Numbered from the stretch's first letter, positions 6,973 through 15,370 are shown. The stretch is 23,319 nt of DNA from RGIG4608 sp045635885 (GCA_045635885.1 JAZTWO010000006.1:1-23319); one strand, 5' to 3'. Notes: generated by a model not told the origin, from the letters alone. Numbers and translations: made by a program.

Positions 6973-7154
6973 AAAACAAAAAAGCAACCGAATTTATTGG
7001 ATGCTTTGTTTTGAAAAAATGTTCAAAATTATTAATAAAATTCTGCTCAATCATATTTTTCCATACTTGCATACTTTTTTATTCCCTTTGTCAACTATTA
7101 CAATTTTATTTTGGATTAAAAAAGCGAACAATATAAATAAAGGGAGGTGGAAAA

Positions 7155-7928
7155 ATGAAAAAATATATTTGTAAAATAATTGCTTTGTGCCTTGCAATTT
7201 TTGTGTTTGTGCCGGTGATTGAGTGCTATGCTGTCGAGTGTTATTGGTATTGCAAACGAAACAAAGAGCATAAGCAACCCGTTTGCGATTCTTCATTTGA
7301 TTTTATGGAGCGATATGGTGGCATCTACGTTGACAAAAATCACGGTGACGAAAATCAAGATAAAGTGATATATCTAACCTTTGACGTCGGTTATGAAAAC
7401 GGCAACGTGGCAAAAATAATGGATGTTATGAAAGAAGAGGGAGTTAAAGGTACGTTTTTCATCCTTGGCAATGTTATTGATCGAGAGCCGGAGCTTGTAA
7501 AACGAATGGTGAACGAAGGGCACGTTGTTGCCAATCATACACTCACGCATAAAAATTTAGTGGGGAAGTCAGAGTCTGAATTTAGAGAGGAGATAGAAAC
7601 TCTTGAGAAAAAATATAAAGACCTAACTGGCAAAGAAATATCCAAATTTTTCCGCCCACCCGAGGGCACATTTGACCAAAAAATGTTGGAATACGCCAAT
7701 AAAATGGGATATAAAACAGTGTTTTGGAGCTTCGCCTATGCCGATTGGGATAACAATTCCCAAATGTCAGAAAAATCCGCACTAAAAAAGATAATTGATA
7801 ATATTCACAACGGTGAAATTATGCTTTTGCACCCCACAAGTGCAACCAACGCTAAAATTATGAAATCTTTAATAACAGAATTAAAATCTATGGGCTATCG
7901 CTTTGCAACGCTTGAAGAGTTAAAATAA
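7155..7928 (+). CDS. pdaA: PdaA-like polysaccharide deacetylase
   Basis: A secreted carbohydrate deacetylase of the NodB/CE4 family. In spore formers, PdaA removes an acetyl group from muramic acid so that cortex muramic-delta-lactam can form. It has 257 residues: signal peptide (residues 1 to about 26), then NodB motif 1 as YLTFDVGYENGN with catalytic-type D77, motif 2 NHTLTH (H128, H132), motif 3 RPPEGTF (167-173), an aromatic DWDNNS segment and motif 5 MLLHP (H226). The YENGN stretch and overall length match PdaA rather than generic deacetylases. Position 78, Asp in canonical TFDDG, is Val; PdaA itself also departs from Asp here. ATG 7155 follows GGGAGGTGG. It stands alone between divergent promoters and its own terminator. 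Confidence 0.87.
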   Translation: MKKYICKIIALCLAIFVFVPVIECYAVECYWYCKRNKEHKQPVCDSSFDFMERYGGIYVDKNHGDENQDKVIYLTFDVGYENGNVAKIMDVMKEEGVKGTFFILGNVIDREPELVKRMVNEGHVVANHTLTHKNLVGKSESEFREEIETLEKKYKDLTGKEISKFFRPPEGTFDQKMLEYANKMGYKTVFWSFAYADWDNNSQMSEKSALKKIIDNIHNGEIMLLHPTSATNAKIMKSLITELKSMGYRFATLEELK

Positions 7929-7929
7929 A

Positions 7930-7963
7930 AAAAAGCTATCTCTTGTGAGATAGCTCTTTTTTT
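7930..7963. terminator. Bidirectional intrinsic terminator between pdaA and the minus-strand seven-gene run
   Basis: Nine-base perfect stem AGCTATCTC (7934-7942) / GAGATAGCT (7947-7955) with a TTGT loop. It is flanked by eight A's on the left and a T tract on the right (7957-7963), so it works for both converging transcripts. Confidence 0.92.
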
Positions 7964-7968
7964 GCTAA

Positions 7969-8154
7969 TTAGTGATTGTGACCGTCGTGTGATTCGCTCT
8001 GAACAGTATCATTACCGTGACCAAGAGTGGAGGCGATAAGTGAAATACCAATGGTTGCAACACCGATTACCATAAGACCTGCAAGAATAAGTGCGATTAT
8101 TCTAACGGACTTTCTCTGCTGAGTTGTTGAAGATTGTTTTTTTGACTTGCTCAT
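7969..8154 (-). CDS. Small single-pass membrane protein with His-rich tail, function unknown
   Basis: A 61-residue protein with ATG at 8154 and an AGGAGA site about 9 bases upstream. It has a Ser/Lys/Gln-rich basic N-terminus, one hydrophobic helix (about residues 19-43), then GHGNDTVQSESHDGHNH with four histidines, three of them in the last six residues. The positive-inside rule puts the His-rich tail outside the cell, where it could bind metal (inference). It is not a recognised family. It lies 30 bases after the topoisomerase gene and ends 6 bases before a strong terminator, so it is the last gene of the minus-strand run. Confidence 0.75.
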   Translation of the reverse strand: MSKSKKQSSTTQQRKSVRIIALILAGLMVIGVATIGISLIASTLGHGNDTVQSESHDGHNH

Positions 8155-8184
8155 AATTTTTCTCCTATATAAAGTAATTATTAA

Positions 8185-10416
8185 TTAATTAAAAATCTTT
8201 TTCAGATCTTTTTCCGAGATTGCGGCTCCCGTTGCGGGAATTTTTATTTTTTTATAGCCCGTGTTGTCAAGGTGTTCAGAGAAATTGTCACTTGCACGAG
8301 TGATTTTCTGACCCTTCTTGCAGGTGAAGATTGTAGTACCTGCGCTTGAACGACTGGCTTTTTGAGGAATAAGCGAGGTTTTAACCACAATTGCTTTCTT
8401 CTGGTTGTTAACCAAAAGTATGTCATATGGCTTCTTTTCTTCTTCATAGAAAGCCGCAACAATGGGAGAAGCGTCGCTGTAAGCGCCAACAAGCTTCTTT
8501 CTTGTGGCTTTTGTTTGATAAGCGGAAATCGGAACACGAACACCTTTTCCGTTTTCAAAGATGAATACCATATTGTGATTTTCGGGATAATCCTTAATTA
8601 TCTTGATAAAGATTGGTTTTTCACCCGGCTCCATACCAAGCTTTGCGGGAATATATTCACCCATATCACTCGCCTTGCAGTTTTCAAATTCAGAAACCTT
8701 GGTTTTGAAAACTTGGCACTTGTCTGAAAAGATGATAAGCTCTGCAAGTGTGTCGGTGAATTCATAGAATACCACCTTGTCACCGTCCTTAACCTTCTGT
8801 TCATCATTTCCACGCAAGGATTGTGGGGTAATGCGCTTAAAGTAACCTTCTTTTGTCATATAGATGTGAACGTCACTCTTTTCAACGTGTTCTTCGTGAA
8901 CGTATTCAACAACTTCGCCCTCGTCCAAAATCATAGAAACACGGGGTTTGCCATATTTCTTTTTAACTTCGGTGAGCTGCTTTGAAATGAACGCCTTGAG
9001 CTTAAGCTCATCTGCAAGAATTTCTTCAATCTGAGCAATTTCTTGCTGAAGGCCTTCAATTTCGCTAATTCTGTTGATAATGAACTCACGGTTGAGGTTA
9101 CGGAGCTTGATGTCGGCAATATAGTCCGCCTGCACCTCGTCAATGCTAAAGCCCTTCATAAGATTGGGGATAACGTCGCTATCCTTTTCAGTTCCACGAA
9201 TGATGGCAATCGCCTTGTCAATGTCAAGCAAGATTTTACCAAGACCCATAAGAAGATGGAGCTTGTCCTTCTTTTTCTTAAGGTCATAATTAAGCTCACG
9301 GCGACAGCAATCCATACGGAATTTAATCCATTCAGTAAGGATTTCAACAACGCCCATTTGTCTTGGCGAACCGTTTATAAGCACGTTGAAATTACATTTA
9401 AAGCTATCCTCAAGGGGAGTCATCTTGTAAAGACGAGCCATAAGCTTTTCGGGGTCAGTGCCACGGCGAAGGTCAAGAGTGAGCTTAAAGCCCGAAAGGT
9501 CGATTTCGTCACGGAAGTCAACAATTTCTTTAACCTTACCTTCCTTAATCAACTCGGTGAGCTTTTTCATAATAAGCTCAATTGATGTTGAATAGGGAAT
9601 TTGAATAATATCAATGCAATTCTGCGCCTTGTCATAAACGTATCTTGCTCTGATTTTAACAGAGCCCGAACCTGTTTCATAAACCTGACGCATCATGTCA
9701 CGATTATAAACTATAGTGCCGCCACCCGGAAAGTCGGGAGCTTTCATAATTTCAAGTATTTTGTCAGTATTTGTTTTTGGGTTTTTAAGAAGTGCGATTG
9801 TGGCATCACAAACTTCTGCAAGGTTAAAAGAGCAAATTTCACTTGCCATACCAACGGCAATACCCTTGTTGGGAGTAACAAGCACGTTGGGGAAGGATGT
9901 TGGCAAAAGAACGGGCTCTTGCATGGTGCCGTCATAGTTGTCAATAAAGTCAACCGCATCCTTGTCAATTCCACGGAAAAGCTCTGCGCAGAATGGGTCA
10001 AGCTTTGCTTCGGTATAACGGCTTGCCGCATATTTCATATCAGAAGAATACTGTTTACCAAAACTACCTTTAGAGTCGATAAGTGGATGAAGCAATGCCT
10101 CATTACCCTTAGTAAGACGAACCATTGTTTCATAAATAGCCGCATCACCGTGTGGGTTTAACTTCATTGTTTGACCAACAATGTTGGCGCTTTTTGTTCT
10201 TTGACCTGTCAAAAGCCCCATCTTATACATTGTATAAAGGAGTTTTCTGTGTGCGGGCTTAAGACCGTCAATTTCGGGAATAGCACGGGATACAATAACG
10301 CTCATAACATATGGCATATAGTTTTTCTCTATAGTTTCAGTTATGGGTTGTGGTATAGCGGGCTTGTGAATTATTTCTTTAACCTCAGTAACCTTTTTAC
10401 TGCTTTTTTTAGCCAT
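8185..10416 (-). CDS. parC: Type IIA topoisomerase subunit A (topoisomerase IV A / GyrA-like)
   Basis: The DNA-cleaving subunit of a type IIA topoisomerase, 743 residues. The breakage-reunion domain (about 25-480) has RAIPEIDGLKPAHRKLLYTM (44-63), the quinolone-region motif NPHGDAAIYETMVRL (87-101) and the catalytic pair R133-Y134 in ASRYTEAKL. The C-terminal part (about 500-743) is a beta-pinwheel-type domain but no clear GyrA box (QRRGGKG-like) is seen, which favours topoisomerase IV over gyrase. The residue matching E. coli GyrA Ser83 is Ala92, and Asp87 matches Glu96. Its partner B subunit is not adjacent: the upstream neighbour is tsaC, 26 bases away. An AAAGGAC site precedes ATG 10416. 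Confidence 0.88.
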   Translation of the reverse strand: MAKKSSKKVTEVKEIIHKPAIPQPITETIEKNYMPYVMSVIVSRAIPEIDGLKPAHRKLLYTMYKMGLLTGQRTKSANIVGQTMKLNPHGDAAIYETMVRLTKGNEALLHPLIDSKGSFGKQYSSDMKYAASRYTEAKLDPFCAELFRGIDKDAVDFIDNYDGTMQEPVLLPTSFPNVLVTPNKGIAVGMASEICSFNLAEVCDATIALLKNPKTNTDKILEIMKAPDFPGGGTIVYNRDMMRQVYETGSGSVKIRARYVYDKAQNCIDIIQIPYSTSIELIMKKLTELIKEGKVKEIVDFRDEIDLSGFKLTLDLRRGTDPEKLMARLYKMTPLEDSFKCNFNVLINGSPRQMGVVEILTEWIKFRMDCCRRELNYDLKKKKDKLHLLMGLGKILLDIDKAIAIIRGTEKDSDVIPNLMKGFSIDEVQADYIADIKLRNLNREFIINRISEIEGLQQEIAQIEEILADELKLKAFISKQLTEVKKKYGKPRVSMILDEGEVVEYVHEEHVEKSDVHIYMTKEGYFKRITPQSLRGNDEQKVKDGDKVVFYEFTDTLAELIIFSDKCQVFKTKVSEFENCKASDMGEYIPAKLGMEPGEKPIFIKIIKDYPENHNMVFIFENGKGVRVPISAYQTKATRKKLVGAYSDASPIVAAFYEEEKKPYDILLVNNQKKAIVVKTSLIPQKASRSSAGTTIFTCKKGQKITRASDNFSEHLDNTGYKKIKIPATGAAISEKDLKKIFN

Positions 10417-10442
10417 TTTTAAATGTCCTTTTCTTTGGTATA

Positions 10443-11477
10443 TTAAACCTTCTTTATAGTGTGCGCCGCAGCGCGAATCATTCTGTTGTAAAGCGCAAGC
10501 CCAAGACCGTCAAGTGTGGGCAAATGCGCATAAATTTTGTCAACACCAAGCTTGTCCGCCTCTCTCAAAGCCGTGAATAGCTTTTTAGCTTGAGTGGTAA
10601 GATCATTTTGCTCACCAATGCATATTGAAAGGGAGGAATCAAGATGTGAAATTTCCTCATCATAGCAAAGCACGGCACAACCGTGTGCCTTTTGCTCGTT
10701 TATCATAAAATCAAGCACGTCCTTTTCATCTCCGTCAAGCAAAACAAAATCTGCGCTTGGTGCGTAATGACGATATTTCATACCGGGGGAGAGGGGCTTT
10801 TCATTTTCCGCAAGCTTTTGAAGCACTGCAGGAGCGATTTTAACGTCCTCGCAAACGCAACAAAGAGCATCATATGTTATAGCACCCGGACGCAAAAGCA
10901 CAAGTGAATTTTCGTTTATTGCGACAATGGTGGATTCAAGACCAATCTCACACTCACCACCGTCAATTATCATGTTCACTCTGCCCTCCATATCCTCAAT
11001 AACGTATTTTGCGCTTGTTGGAGAGGGACGCCCCGATATGTTTGCGCTTGGCGCGGCGATCGGAACACCACATTCCTTAATAAGTGCATTAGCTATTTGG
11101 TGGGATGGACAACGAACCGCCACAGTTTCAAGTCCGCCCGTAACGGAGTAAGGAATGCACTCTTTCTTGGACATTATAACTGTCAAAGGTCCCGGCATAA
11201 ATGCATCTGCCAAACGATAATAAATATCGCTTGTGTGGGCATAGCCATCGGCATCCTTGGGGTCTGCTATGTGAATAATAAGGGGATTGTCACTCGGTCT
11301 GCCCTTGGCGGTGTAGATTTTTTTGGCCGCATCAGCCAAAAGTCCGTTTCCGCCAAGACCATAAACCGTTTCAGTTGGGAACACTACAAGACCGCCACTA
11401 AGAATGATTTTCGCCGCTTCCTTAAGCTGTTCGCCATATTCAGTTTTGTCATCAATTCTAACGATCTTTGTGTTCAT
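10443..11477 (-). CDS. tsaC: Threonylcarbamoyl-AMP synthase (Sua5 type)
   Basis: Makes threonylcarbamoyl-AMP from threonine, bicarbonate and ATP, the first step of the t6A37 modification of ANN-decoding tRNAs. The 344-residue protein is the long Sua5 form: YrdC domain (about 15-205) with PTETVYGLG (34-42), KGRPSDNPL (58-66), PSANISGRPSPT and GLESTIV, then a linker with SPGMKYRHYAP and a Rossmann-like Sua5 domain ending in a conserved NRMIRAA. It starts 5 bases after the prfA stop. In Bacillus the equivalent ywlC is also near prfA, with prmC between, which is missing here. Both neighbours act on translation fidelity. Confidence 0.95.
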   Translation of the reverse strand: MNTKIVRIDDKTEYGEQLKEAAKIILSGGLVVFPTETVYGLGGNGLLADAAKKIYTAKGRPSDNPLIIHIADPKDADGYAHTSDIYYRLADAFMPGPLTVIMSKKECIPYSVTGGLETVAVRCPSHQIANALIKECGVPIAAPSANISGRPSPTSAKYVIEDMEGRVNMIIDGGECEIGLESTIVAINENSLVLLRPGAITYDALCCVCEDVKIAPAVLQKLAENEKPLSPGMKYRHYAPSADFVLLDGDEKDVLDFMINEQKAHGCAVLCYDEEISHLDSSLSICIGEQNDLTTQAKKLFTALREADKLGVDKIYAHLPTLDGLGLALYNRMIRAAAHTIKKV

Positions 11478-11482
11478 ATTAA

Positions 11483-12553
11483 TTAGCTCTGTGTTGAATT
11501 TTTAAGTTTTTCTGCCGTATCAGCGGTAATAAGCGCATCAATCATATCTTCAATATCACCGTTTACAAAGTTTTCAAGTGAATGTGTGGTGTATCCGATT
11601 CTATGGTCGGTTATACGGCTTTGGGGATAGTTGTATGTTCTGATTTTTTCGCTTCTTGCACCCGTACCAACCTGCAATTTTCTGTCGGATGAGATTTTTT
11701 CATCCTGCTCTTGCTGCTTGATGTCAAGGAGCTTTGTTCGAAGCATTTTCATTGCCTTATCTTTGTTTTTAAGCTGGCTTCTTTCTTCCTGGCACCAAAC
11801 TACAATGCCCGTGGGCTTGTGATAGATACGAATAGCAGATTCGGTTTTGTTGATGTGCTGACCACCCGCACCACTCGATTTACAAGTTTCGATAACGAGG
11901 TCGGATGGATTGATTTCAACGTCAACGTCTTCCGCTTCGGGAAGAACCGCAACAGTAACTGTTGAGGTTTGAATTCTGCCCTGTGATTCAGTTTCGGGGA
12001 CTCTTTGAACACGGTGAACACCGCTTTCAAATTTAAAGCGTGAATATGCGCCCTCACCCTCAACCATAAAGCAGATTTCCTTATAGCCGCCAAGCTCTGT
12101 TTCATTTGAAGAAACAACGCTTGTTTTAAAGTTTGTTTTGTCAGAGTACATTGTGTACATACGATAAAGAACACCCGCAAACAAAGCTGCCTCTTCGCCA
12201 CCGGCACCGGCACGAATTTCGATAATTACGTTTTTTGAATCGTTGGGGTCTTTGGGAAGGAGCAAAATCTTTAATTCTTCATAAAGCTTTTCGCTCTTTT
12301 CCTTGCAAATGGAGATTTCTTCTTGAATCATCTCCTTCATTTCTGCATCCACTTCAGAAAGCATTTCGAATGCATCTGCAAGCTCTTGCTCGTTCTTTTT
12401 GTACTCTCTAAATTTAGTAATAACAGGAGTTAAGGAGTTATATTCCTTAATTCTTTTAGTAAATTCCGTGGGATTTGCCGCAATTTCGGGGTCGTTCATC
12501 TCACCCTCAATTTGAATATATCTCTGTTCGGCAAAATTAAGTTTGTTAAGCAT
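11483..12553 (-). CDS. prfA: Peptide chain release factor 1
   Basis: RF1 reads UAA and UAG stop codons and triggers peptide release. The 356-residue length is standard. The decoding motif PxT is PET (186-188, in RVQRVPETESQGRIQTS), which marks RF1 rather than RF2. The catalytic GGQ lies at 230-232 (SSGAGGQHINKTESA). The N-terminal helical domain and the GAGGEEAALFA segment (115-126) are intact. ATG 12553 is preceded by an AAAGGAC site. It sits 52 bases after the M18 aminopeptidase and 5 bases before tsaC. The methyltransferase gene prmC, which modifies the GGQ glutamine and usually follows prfA, is not in this window. Confidence 0.97.
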   Translation of the reverse strand: MLNKLNFAEQRYIQIEGEMNDPEIAANPTEFTKRIKEYNSLTPVITKFREYKKNEQELADAFEMLSEVDAEMKEMIQEEISICKEKSEKLYEELKILLLPKDPNDSKNVIIEIRAGAGGEEAALFAGVLYRMYTMYSDKTNFKTSVVSSNETELGGYKEICFMVEGEGAYSRFKFESGVHRVQRVPETESQGRIQTSTVTVAVLPEAEDVDVEINPSDLVIETCKSSGAGGQHINKTESAIRIYHKPTGIVVWCQEERSQLKNKDKAMKMLRTKLLDIKQQEQDEKISSDRKLQVGTGARSEKIRTYNYPQSRITDHRIGYTTHSLENFVNGDIEDMIDALITADTAEKLKNSTQS

Positions 12554-12605
12554 TTAATTTAAGTCCTTTCTTTAAATTTCAGTTTTAAGTGATGTGACTT
12601 ATAAA

Positions 12606-13988
12606 CTAAAATTTGCAGAAAGCACAGAATGCTCTGTATGCTTCATAAAGGTCAACCTTAGAAATAACTTCAAAGGGAGCATGCATAGCGATAACGGGCA
12701 CGCCAAGGTCAACAACGTCAATATTGTGCATAGAGATGTATTTAGCAACAGTACCGCCACCGCCAACGTCAACTCTGCCAAGCTCGCCTGCCTGCCAAAT
12801 AACTCCGTATTCTGCCATAGCACGACGAACAAAGCCGATAAATTCTGCGTGAGCGTCATTTGTGCTACCCTTACCACGAGAGCCGGTGTATTTTGTAAGA
12901 ACTACGCCACAAGAAAGAAGTGCGGAGTTTCTCTTTTCAAAAACTTCTGCAAAGTTGGGGTCATAAGCTGCAGAAACGTCTGCAGAAAGGCACTTTGAGT
13001 TAGCACGAACAACTCTGGGGTTAGCACCGCGAGCGATTGCGATTTCTTCAATAAGGTCCATCATAAAGTCGCACTGCATACCTGTGTTACCGTCAGAACC
13101 TGTTTCTTCCTTGTCTGCAAGAATGCACATAAGTGTGTGTTCACTGTCGGCAGAATCGATAATTGCCTTGAGTGCGGGATATGCGCAAACTCTGTCGTCG
13201 TGACCGTAAGCACCGATAAGAGAACGGTCAAGACCAACGTCACGGGCTTTGAGAGCAGGAACGATTGAAAGCTCTGCAGTAAGGAAATCCTCTTCAACAA
13301 TACCATATTTTTCGTTGAGAATTTTCATTGTGTTGAGTTTAATTGCGTTGTCCTCGTTGCCAAGGGGTCTGCTTCCCATAAGGATGTTGAGCTTTTCACC
13401 TTCAATAGCAGAGCCAAGGGGCTTTGTATTGTAGTTGGCAGCAAGGTGGGGAAGAAGATCGTTTATGTAAAGAACGGGATCGTTATCGTCTTCACCGATA
13501 ACAACGTTAACAACAGTTCCGTCCGCCTTTACAACAACACCGTGAAGAGCCAAGGGAATTGCAAGCCACTGATATTTGCGAATACCACCGTAGTAGTGAG
13601 TTTTAAGGAAGCTCATACCCTCGTCTTCATAAAGGGGAACGGGCTTAATGTCGATTCTGGGTGAGTCGATATGAGCCGCAGAAATGCGGATACCGTTGTT
13701 AAGGTCTTCGCTACCGATTGTGAAAAGGAAGAGATTTTTGCCCCTGTTGTTGTAATAGCACTTGTCGCCAACGTTAAGTGTTTGACCAAGTGTATAGGGC
13801 TTAAATCCTGCTGCCTCTGCAATCACAATAGCGGCATCAACTGCTTCACGCTCAGTTTTACCGTTGTCAAGATATTTCATATAGTCAACTGCAAAAGCAT
13901 AAGCTTCGTCAATAGCTTCGTCAGTTGCTTTTTCATAAACACTCTGTTTTTTGTAAAAAAGCTGTTCTTTAAGTTCTTTTGTTTCCAT
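12606..13988 (-). CDS. M18 family zinc aminopeptidase
   Basis: A cytoplasmic metallo-aminopeptidase of family M18 (aspartyl aminopeptidase/aminopeptidase I type), which removes N-terminal residues from peptides and forms large homo-oligomers. The 460-residue protein has the zinc/catalytic motifs AAHIDSPR (104-111, H106 and D108), GHDDRVCAYPAL, DKEETGSDG with the catalytic Glu pair, SADVSAAYDP and HAPFEV with the last metal His near residue 434. A KYTGSRGKGSTNDAHAEF block also matches the family. ATG 13988 is chosen over an in-frame TTG at 14006 because AAAGGAAA lies between. It begins 14 bases after the transglycosylase stop, in the same operon. Confidence 0.94.
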   Translation of the reverse strand: METKELKEQLFYKKQSVYEKATDEAIDEAYAFAVDYMKYLDNGKTEREAVDAAIVIAEAAGFKPYTLGQTLNVGDKCYYNNRGKNLFLFTIGSEDLNNGIRISAAHIDSPRIDIKPVPLYEDEGMSFLKTHYYGGIRKYQWLAIPLALHGVVVKADGTVVNVVIGEDDNDPVLYINDLLPHLAANYNTKPLGSAIEGEKLNILMGSRPLGNEDNAIKLNTMKILNEKYGIVEEDFLTAELSIVPALKARDVGLDRSLIGAYGHDDRVCAYPALKAIIDSADSEHTLMCILADKEETGSDGNTGMQCDFMMDLIEEIAIARGANPRVVRANSKCLSADVSAAYDPNFAEVFEKRNSALLSCGVVLTKYTGSRGKGSTNDAHAEFIGFVRRAMAEYGVIWQAGELGRVDVGGGGTVAKYISMHNIDVVDLGVPVIAMHAPFEVISKVDLYEAYRAFCAFCKF

Positions 13989-14002
13989 AATTTTATTTCC
14001 TT

Positions 14003-14590
14003 TCAATTATTTACTGAATTGTTATATATTTCTTTGTACTTTTCCCAATGATAAAGCACTTTTCTAACGTAATTTCTCGTTTCAGAAACGGGAATTGAAC
14101 CAAAATTCCCCTCTATGTATCCGTGTTCCTCAATAAATCTCATAAAATTACCCATACCCCAGTTGTAAGCGATTAACGCCTTTTCCCAAGAGCAATCAAA
14201 TATGTCGTAAAGATATCGAAGATAGTATGTTCCGTATTCTACGTTCACCTTTGGAATGTAAAGACGGGAAACGTTTGCCGAATCACCCAAAATGGATGCA
14301 ATCCACTCATAAGTTGAGGGCATTATTTGCATAAGCCCAATCGCCCCTGCCGAGCTAACTGCGTTTTTGTCGTAGTTGCTTTCAACATTAATCACCGCAA
14401 AAACAAGCTCTGGCGGAACGCAATATTTACTTGAATATTTCATCACAAGATCATAATAATTCTCTTGGTAAATCAATTTCTCAATGCATGTTAGCAATAT
14501 GTCAGAAAAAAGTCCTATGATGATTGAAATTACAAGAATCAGAATTATTAATTTGATTTTTGAAGTTTTAGAAAGATTTTTCATTCGCAT
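14003..14590 (-). CDS. Membrane-anchored lytic transglycosylase (SLT/GH23)
   Basis: Cuts peptidoglycan glycan chains with formation of 1,6-anhydromuramic acid. The 195-residue protein has a basic N-terminus and one membrane anchor (about 13-37), then the SLT domain: catalytic E70 in AVINVESNYD, GAIGLMQIMP (82-91), ALIAYNWGMGN and a C-terminal VRKVLYHWEKY. Complete for a single-domain SLT. The start is uncertain: ATG 14590 is well spaced from a GAAAGAG site and overlaps the coaE end by 10 bases, while ATG 14584 gives a 4-base ATGA overlap. Either way the two genes are coupled. The anchor puts the enzyme on the outer face of the membrane. Confidence 0.92.
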   Translation of the reverse strand: MRMKNLSKTSKIKLIILILVISIIIGLFSDILLTCIEKLIYQENYYDLVMKYSSKYCVPPELVFAVINVESNYDKNAVSSAGAIGLMQIMPSTYEWIASILGDSANVSRLYIPKVNVEYGTYYLRYLYDIFDCSWEKALIAYNWGMGNFMRFIEEHGYIEGNFGSIPVSETRNYVRKVLYHWEKYKEIYNNSVNN

Positions 14591-15192
14591 ATGCTTTGCT
14601 CTTTCAAAATGGCAAATAATTGCCCATACGTTTCATCACTTATACTACAGTTAGTTATACAGTAGTCACTGTTTTGAATAAAGAAATCGTCACTTGGTTG
14701 AGAATTGATTCTTGCCACGGCTCTTTCTCTTGAAATATTATCCCTTTTCATTATTCGTTCAATTCGCACCTCTTTGTCGCAAAGGGCAGAGATAATAAAG
14801 TCACAAGCATCAACAAAAACCTTGGCAGAGAATAGCACAGGGGCATCAATAACTACCGCTTTTTTGCCCTCTTTCATATATTCGTTAAGTAACTTATTTG
14901 TTTCTTTCCAAATGTATTTGTGCGTGGTTGCGTTAAGACTTTCAAGGTTTGCCTTGGCATTTTCACCCTCAAAAACAAGCTTTGAAAGTGCAGGTCTGTC
15001 AAGCCCACCTTTTTCGTTTATGATAGAATTTCCAAATTTTGCACAAAGCTCATCAAGGCAGGGAGATTTAGAATTTGTAATACTGTGATAAATTTCATCA
15101 GTGTTAATGCAGGGAATGTCAAGCTCTGCAAATTTATTGCAAAGTGTACTTTTTCCTGCACCGGAAGGGCCGGTTAAACCAATTATCTTCAT
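14581..15192 (-). CDS. coaE: Dephospho-CoA kinase
   Basis: Phosphorylates dephospho-CoA on the ribose 3' hydroxyl, the last step of coenzyme A synthesis. The 203-residue protein has Walker A GPSGAGKST (8-16), the INTDEIYH motif (29-36, the usual DAD..H site), VIDAPVLF and the lid segment KRDNISRERAVARINSQ. ATG 15192 lies 6 bases after GGAGGGAG; an in-frame TTG at 15204 overlaps that site and is not the start. First gene of the seven-gene minus-strand run, about 40 bases downstream of a consensus promoter. Its end overlaps the transglycosylase gene. Confidence 0.96.
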   Translation of the reverse strand: MKIIGLTGPSGAGKSTLCNKFAELDIPCINTDEIYHSITNSKSPCLDELCAKFGNSIINEKGGLDRPALSKLVFEGENAKANLESLNATTHKYIWKETNKLLNEYMKEGKKAVVIDAPVLFSAKVFVDACDFIISALCDKEVRIERIMKRDNISRERAVARINSQPSDDFFIQNSDYCITNCSISDETYGQLFAILKEQSICE

Positions 15193-15231
15193 TTCTCCCT
15201 CCAAATAAAATCCTATAAATAGTCATTTTAT

Positions 15232-15260
15232 ATTATAGCGCAAATTTTCGAAATATGCAA
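15232..15260 (-). promoter_or_regulatory. Sigma-A promoter of the coaE operon
   Basis: On the minus strand TTGCAT (15260-15255), a 17-base spacer and a perfect TATAAT (15237-15232). It drives coaE and probably the six genes after it, since no terminator was seen until 7963. Confidence 0.85.
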
Positions 15261-15311
15261 TAGATTTTAATATAATTTTATATAAATATATAATAATTTT
15301 GCAAAATTGCA

Positions 15312-15340
15312 TTGAAAAAACGTTTCATGTATAGTATAAT
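15312..15340 (+). promoter_or_regulatory. Sigma-A promoter of the yjjG-murB-whiA transcript
   Basis: TTGAAA (15312-15317), a 17-base spacer and a perfect TATAAT (15335-15340), 30 bases before the start codon. It is divergent from the coaE promoter, with about 50 AT-rich bases between the two -35 boxes. Confidence 0.87.
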
Positions 15341-15370
15341 AAACTGAATAAGTATAATTTAGGAGCATTT

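Noticed and set aside
6944..7174. Open frame of 76 codons on the plus strand between the divergent genes.
   Set aside because: It has no ribosome binding site, overlaps the pdaA start and regulatory DNA, and its AT-rich composition gives only low-complexity Ile/Lys/Phe/Asn residues.
9043..10161. Long plus-strand open frames opposite the topoisomerase gene.
   Set aside because: They are antisense shadows of a complete, well-conserved gene, with no ribosome binding sites or recognisable motifs.
8185..10416. Considered as gyrA.
   Set aside because: The length (743), the lack of a visible GyrA box and divergence from the NPHGDSA motif fit topoisomerase IV A better; some doubt remains because parE is not adjacent.
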